Of a stretch of DNA of 8,522 nt, positions 5,877-8,522 are shown in pieces. Every line of letters begins with the position of its first letter. The stretch's first letter is position 1. A program made the position numbers and the translations under genes. The notes below the pieces were generated by a model. It was not told the origin of the DNA. It made no database searches and worked only from the letters and a program-made list of their open reading frames with translations. Source of the DNA: Candidatus Moranbacteria bacterium CG_4_8_14_3_um_filter_34_16 (GTDB lineage Bacteria; Patescibacteriota; Minisyncoccia; Moranbacterales; UBA2206); assembly GCA_002782345.1 (NCBI GenBank), contig PFHO01000074.1, forward strand, positions 1-8,522. Direction: 5' to 3'.

Positions 5877-7118
5877 TTACAATTCTATTTCCACCGCATT
5901 TTCTTGGCAAATTTTTGCGTATTGATAAAAACTTTTGCGAGGTTTTCGCACCAGTGTTTTATAATCAATTTCAATCAAACCAAAACGCGGTTGATATCCA
6001 TATAACCATTCAAAATTATCCAGCAACGACCAATGAAAATATCCGCGCACATCCACTCCTTCCGCAATGGCTTGATGCGCGAATTTCAAATGTTCTTGAA
6101 TAAAAATAATTCGCGCTTCATCGTCCAAACCGGTGTCAGTCGGCACGCCATTTTCAGTAATATAAATTGGCAAGTTATGCTTTTTTTTCGCTTCTTTGAG
6201 AACCTTATAAATTCCTTTTGGATAAGCTATCCATTTCATCAAATTATTTTTATCTTCTTCAATAGTAAAACCAAAATATATTTGATTTTTTGAATCGATT
6301 TTAATGTTTCTCCAATTGAATTTTATTTTCCCTAAACGATAATAGTCAATCCCGATATAATCTTGATAACCTTTTATCTTATTTCCAAGCAAATCTATTC
6401 TATACCATTTCGCCATTCTATTTATCGCTTTTAACAAAAATCCAAGCCCCTGGGCTTCATACCAATTATACAAATAAGTTATTCCCACTTGAGCGTCAGG
6501 TTTAATTTTATGAATAATTTTATACGTTTCTTTGTAAGATGCTACGATATGATTGAGCGCTTTTATAAATTTAAAAGGATTCTTAAAACCCGGCGGAAAA
6601 TCTCCTGAGAGAAAACCTTGCCCCAGTGGAACCATCGGTTCGTTGAAAATCACAAAAATATCAATCAGATCACCCATCTCTTCAGTTATTTTTTTCACAT
6701 ATCTGGAAAAAATTTCAACGGAAAGTTTTTTATGAAATCCATAATTCTTTTGAAACCAAATCGGACTGGTCCAATGCCAAAAAGTTACAACCGTTTTTAT
6801 GTTTCTGTCTTTTAAATCTTGCAAGATTTCACGATAATTCTGGATAGATTTAAAAGAAAATTCTCCTTCTTTTGGTTCAATCCGCGCCCATTCAAAAGAC
6901 AAGCGATAAACGTTACAGTTCAGTTCCGTCAAAAAATTATGATCCGTTTTAAAACGTTTATAATAATCGCAAGCCACTCCGGATTTTTCTTTCGTTTTTC
7001 CCGCCTTTTCCCATTCCCACCAATCCGTATTAGAATTGTTTCCTTCCACTTGATAGGAAGAAGTCGCCGTTCCCCACAAAAAATCTTTAGGAAATATCAT
7101 TTTTTGGACTTTTTTCAT
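5877..7118 (-). CDS. GH1 family beta-glycosidase (beta-glucosidase-like)
   Basis: A retaining glycosidase that removes beta-linked glucose, galactose or mannose from short glycosides. The 413-residue chain opens with the GH1 hallmark FPKDFLWGTATSSYQVEG (9-26); Q23 is the usual subsite -1 ligand. The acid/base is E160 in IFNEP (157-161) and the nucleophile E322 in ITENG (320-324). The sugar-contacting HWSLLDNFEW segment (362-371) is intact, and RFGLIEIDY (378-386) follows. The usual HHW/NHF position reads FWHWTSP (113-119). At 413 residues it is somewhat shorter than the typical 440-480, but no core strand or catalytic motif is missing. No signal peptide is visible, so it is probably cytoplasmic. 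The start could be M1 or M7 (MIFPKDFLWG); neither has a good Shine-Dalgarno. It follows the upstream gene by 32 nt and is probably co-transcribed with it. Two GH130 genes nearby suggest beta-glucoside or beta-mannoside substrates; specificity cannot be assigned. Confidence 0.95.
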   Translation of the reverse strand: MKKVQKMIFPKDFLWGTATSSYQVEGNNSNTDWWEWEKAGKTKEKSGVACDYYKRFKTDHNFLTELNCNVYRLSFEWARIEPKEGEFSFKSIQNYREILQDLKDRNIKTVVTFWHWTSPIWFQKNYGFHKKLSVEIFSRYVKKITEEMGDLIDIFVIFNEPMVPLGQGFLSGDFPPGFKNPFKFIKALNHIVASYKETYKIIHKIKPDAQVGITYLYNWYEAQGLGFLLKAINRMAKWYRIDLLGNKIKGYQDYIGIDYYRLGKIKFNWRNIKIDSKNQIYFGFTIEEDKNNLMKWIAYPKGIYKVLKEAKKKHNLPIYITENGVPTDTGLDDEARIIFIQEHLKFAHQAIAEGVDVRGYFHWSLLDNFEWLYGYQPRFGLIEIDYKTLVRKPRKSFYQYAKICQENAVEIEL

Positions 7119-7150
7119 AAAAATAGTTTTGTTTCAAAATAAAATATCTT

Positions 7151-8437
7151 TCACACAGCTTTAGCACCCTCTTCTTTCCTATCATTTTTGGCAATGCTAT
7201 TTAAAAAATTTGCTATTCTTCTCCTATTATCCTTCTGACTCATTTTGGGATCAGTTAAAGAATTTAATAGCTCTATTGAACCATCTGATAAATTTTTCAC
7301 ATTCTGCGGACTTAATATTTTTTCAAGATTGTCCTCTGTGAATCTCTCTCCGTATTTTTTCAATCCAAGAATTTCCAAATCCCGATCGAACTGTTTTTTT
7401 CTGGCAAGCATTTCCTCAGGAGTGCCAAGATAAAAGTTTTCTTGATCAGTTTTATGAGGATCATATATATATGAAGATAAAAAAGTATTTTTTATATCAT
7501 CAGACATTTTAAATCCATATTCATATCTGTTACTAGCATGCGAAAGTTCATGCCATATTTTTGTTTCAATATTATCCGTATCAATATCTACATAAATCTT
7601 ATGTTTCAATGGCTTATAAAAAGCAGATGCGTTTGGAAGATTTTTTTTATAAAATTCATCATGAATTTTTTTTAAAATTATTTTTTGTTCAGTTTCAGGA
7701 AGTTCTTTTAGAGACATACAGCTTAAAACAAATGAATTTCTTTCTTTTTCTCTCATTCCTAAAGGATTTCCTCTAAAAAAAATATCTAAATTTTTGTTAA
7801 GAGTTCTTATCGCATTAGAAGAATTATCCGCAAGATATTGTTTTAAAGCATTCACAATGGGGTTTTCTTCTTTCATAAAAGATAAATATTCATTTTCAAG
7901 ATCATTATGCTCCATAAATATAATATCCACTTCTTTAATATTTTTCATCCTATATTGTTGTTCGCGTAAAGCTTTTATTTTATCATCTCCGCATTCACGT
8001 GTTAATGCTTCAAAATATTCTCTGCTTTGTATGTGTTTTACAAATTCTTCTCTCAATTTTTCAGCTTTTTTTTCAAAAATTTCAAATTTTTTTTCTGTCG
8101 TCATATCTTCAATTTCCTCACCAATCTCTCCCGCCGTTCCATTTAAAACTTTCTGTCTTCCCTCTCCTTCTGATGATCTATATGTATCGTCTCCAATAAT
8201 TCTTATTCTCGACCTTTTTTCAATTTCTTGTTTTCTTTGTTGAGAATAATTTGTCGTTTTTACACTTTCATTCGCGCCTGCATCAATAGTCATTTTTTTG
8301 CCAAACGCCTCTCCACCATTTCCTAAAGCAATTCCAGTAGCAACAGTTCCAATTATCATTTTTTTAACTATTCCTTTACCTGTTTCCTTATATCCATTTA
8401 ATGTAGACAAAAATCTACTTTCCGCATTATTTCCCAT
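7151..8437 (-). CDS. Unrecognised protein with zincin-type HELSH motif and N-terminal hydrophobic segment
   Basis: I do not recognise the family of this 428-residue protein. Residues 27-38 (MIIGTVATGIAL), preceded by KK and followed by Gly-rich sequence, form a short hydrophobic stretch that may be a signal peptide or membrane anchor. Residues 47-110 are polar and probably disordered. A Lys/Glu-rich helical stretch (113-165) suggests a coiled coil. The C-terminal half holds KIYVDIDTDNIETKIWHELSHASNRY (280-305), a classic zinc metallopeptidase signature with H296, E297 and H300. It is followed by YLGTPEEMLAR (336-346), where E342 in an ExxA setting is a good third zinc ligand, as in gluzincins. 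A secreted or membrane-tethered peptidase is therefore plausible, but substrate is unknown. The gene ends on TGA. Its ATG lies 6 nt after the upstream stop, with only A-rich DNA as ribosome site, and GH1 follows after 32 nt, so it looks like part of an operon. Confidence 0.8.
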   Translation of the reverse strand: MGNNAESRFLSTLNGYKETGKGIVKKMIIGTVATGIALGNGGEAFGKKMTIDAGANESVKTTNYSQQRKQEIEKRSRIRIIGDDTYRSSEGEGRQKVLNGTAGEIGEEIEDMTTEKKFEIFEKKAEKLREEFVKHIQSREYFEALTRECGDDKIKALREQQYRMKNIKEVDIIFMEHNDLENEYLSFMKEENPIVNALKQYLADNSSNAIRTLNKNLDIFFRGNPLGMREKERNSFVLSCMSLKELPETEQKIILKKIHDEFYKKNLPNASAFYKPLKHKIYVDIDTDNIETKIWHELSHASNRYEYGFKMSDDIKNTFLSSYIYDPHKTDQENFYLGTPEEMLARKKQFDRDLEILGLKKYGERFTEDNLEKILSPQNVKNLSDGSIELLNSLTDPKMSQKDNRRRIANFLNSIAKNDRKEEGAKAV

Positions 8438-8443
8438 ATTTTT

Positions 8444-8521
8444 TTATATTTTTTTAAAATCAATTATCTCGCTATTTTCAATTTTCTTTTTTTGAATTTT
8501 TTCTATCCCTCCCGGCATCCA
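8444..8521 (-). CDS. Probable C-terminal end of an upstream gene (partial)
   Basis: From the window edge one minus-strand frame reads 25 codons (WMPGGIEKIQKKK..., ending DFKKI) to TAA at 8446-8444. The stop lies 6 nt before the ATG of the HELSH protein, as expected for tightly packed operon genes. The slightly more GC-rich first codons look coding, but 25 open codons could occur by chance. No function can be given. Confidence 0.4.
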   Translation of the reverse strand, partial: WMPGGIEKIQKKKIENSEIIDFKKI

Positions 8522-8522
8522 T

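Noticed and set aside
7119..7153. UGA decoded as glycine (code 25)
   Set aside because: The 428-codon gene ends on TGA, and reading through would run into the GH1 start. No other long gene has an in-frame TGA, so the standard code is sufficient.
1..8522. CRISPR array, insertion sequence, rRNA or tRNA gene
   Set aside because: No regularly spaced repeats, transposase motifs, terminal inverted repeats or conserved RNA-gene sequences were seen.

Overview
The window is AT-rich DNA with every credible gene on the minus strand. Start codons sit behind A-rich stretches with little or no Shine-Dalgarno sequence, and coding capacity is tight. The standard genetic code fits: the 428-codon gene ends on TGA, and no TGA occurs in frame elsewhere. 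This suits a low-GC, host- or community-dependent bacterium of the Candidate Phyla Radiation (Patescibacteria). That placement is inferred from style, not from a phylogenetic marker; the code argues against the UGA=Gly lineages (Gracilibacteria, Absconditabacteria).

Layout in transcription order, high to low coordinates. (1) 8521-8444: probable last 25 codons of an upstream gene. (2) 8437-7151: an unrecognised protein with an N-terminal hydrophobic segment and a zincin-type HELSH motif. (3) 7118-5877: an intact, compact GH1 beta-glycosidase. (4) 5876-5534: a regulatory leader with a promoter, a very small T-box riboswitch and an intrinsic terminator. (5) 5533-4121: single-chain class II glycyl-tRNA synthetase. 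(6) 4120-3848: an intergenic region with a promoter candidate and two overlapping palindromes. (7) 3847-1934: a GH130-family protein with a degenerate N-terminal half and a canonical C-terminal half. (8) 1899-1: a second GH130 protein with two recognisable GH130 domains, running off the window just before its expected C-terminus.

Two themes stand out. The glycyl-tRNA synthetase appears to be controlled by uncharged tRNA-Gly. The leader has a textbook antiterminator/terminator pair, and its UGGA bulge matches the U73-CCA end of bacterial tRNA-Gly. Upstream, however, there is room only for a tiny Stem I with a GGC glycine codon in its terminal loop. The second theme is carbohydrate metabolism: a GH1 enzyme and two paired double GH130 proteins, none with a visible signal peptide, suggest cytoplasmic processing (or, by reverse phosphorolysis, synthesis) of beta-linked mannosides or glucosides. 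The T-box is the strongest candidate for something new here.
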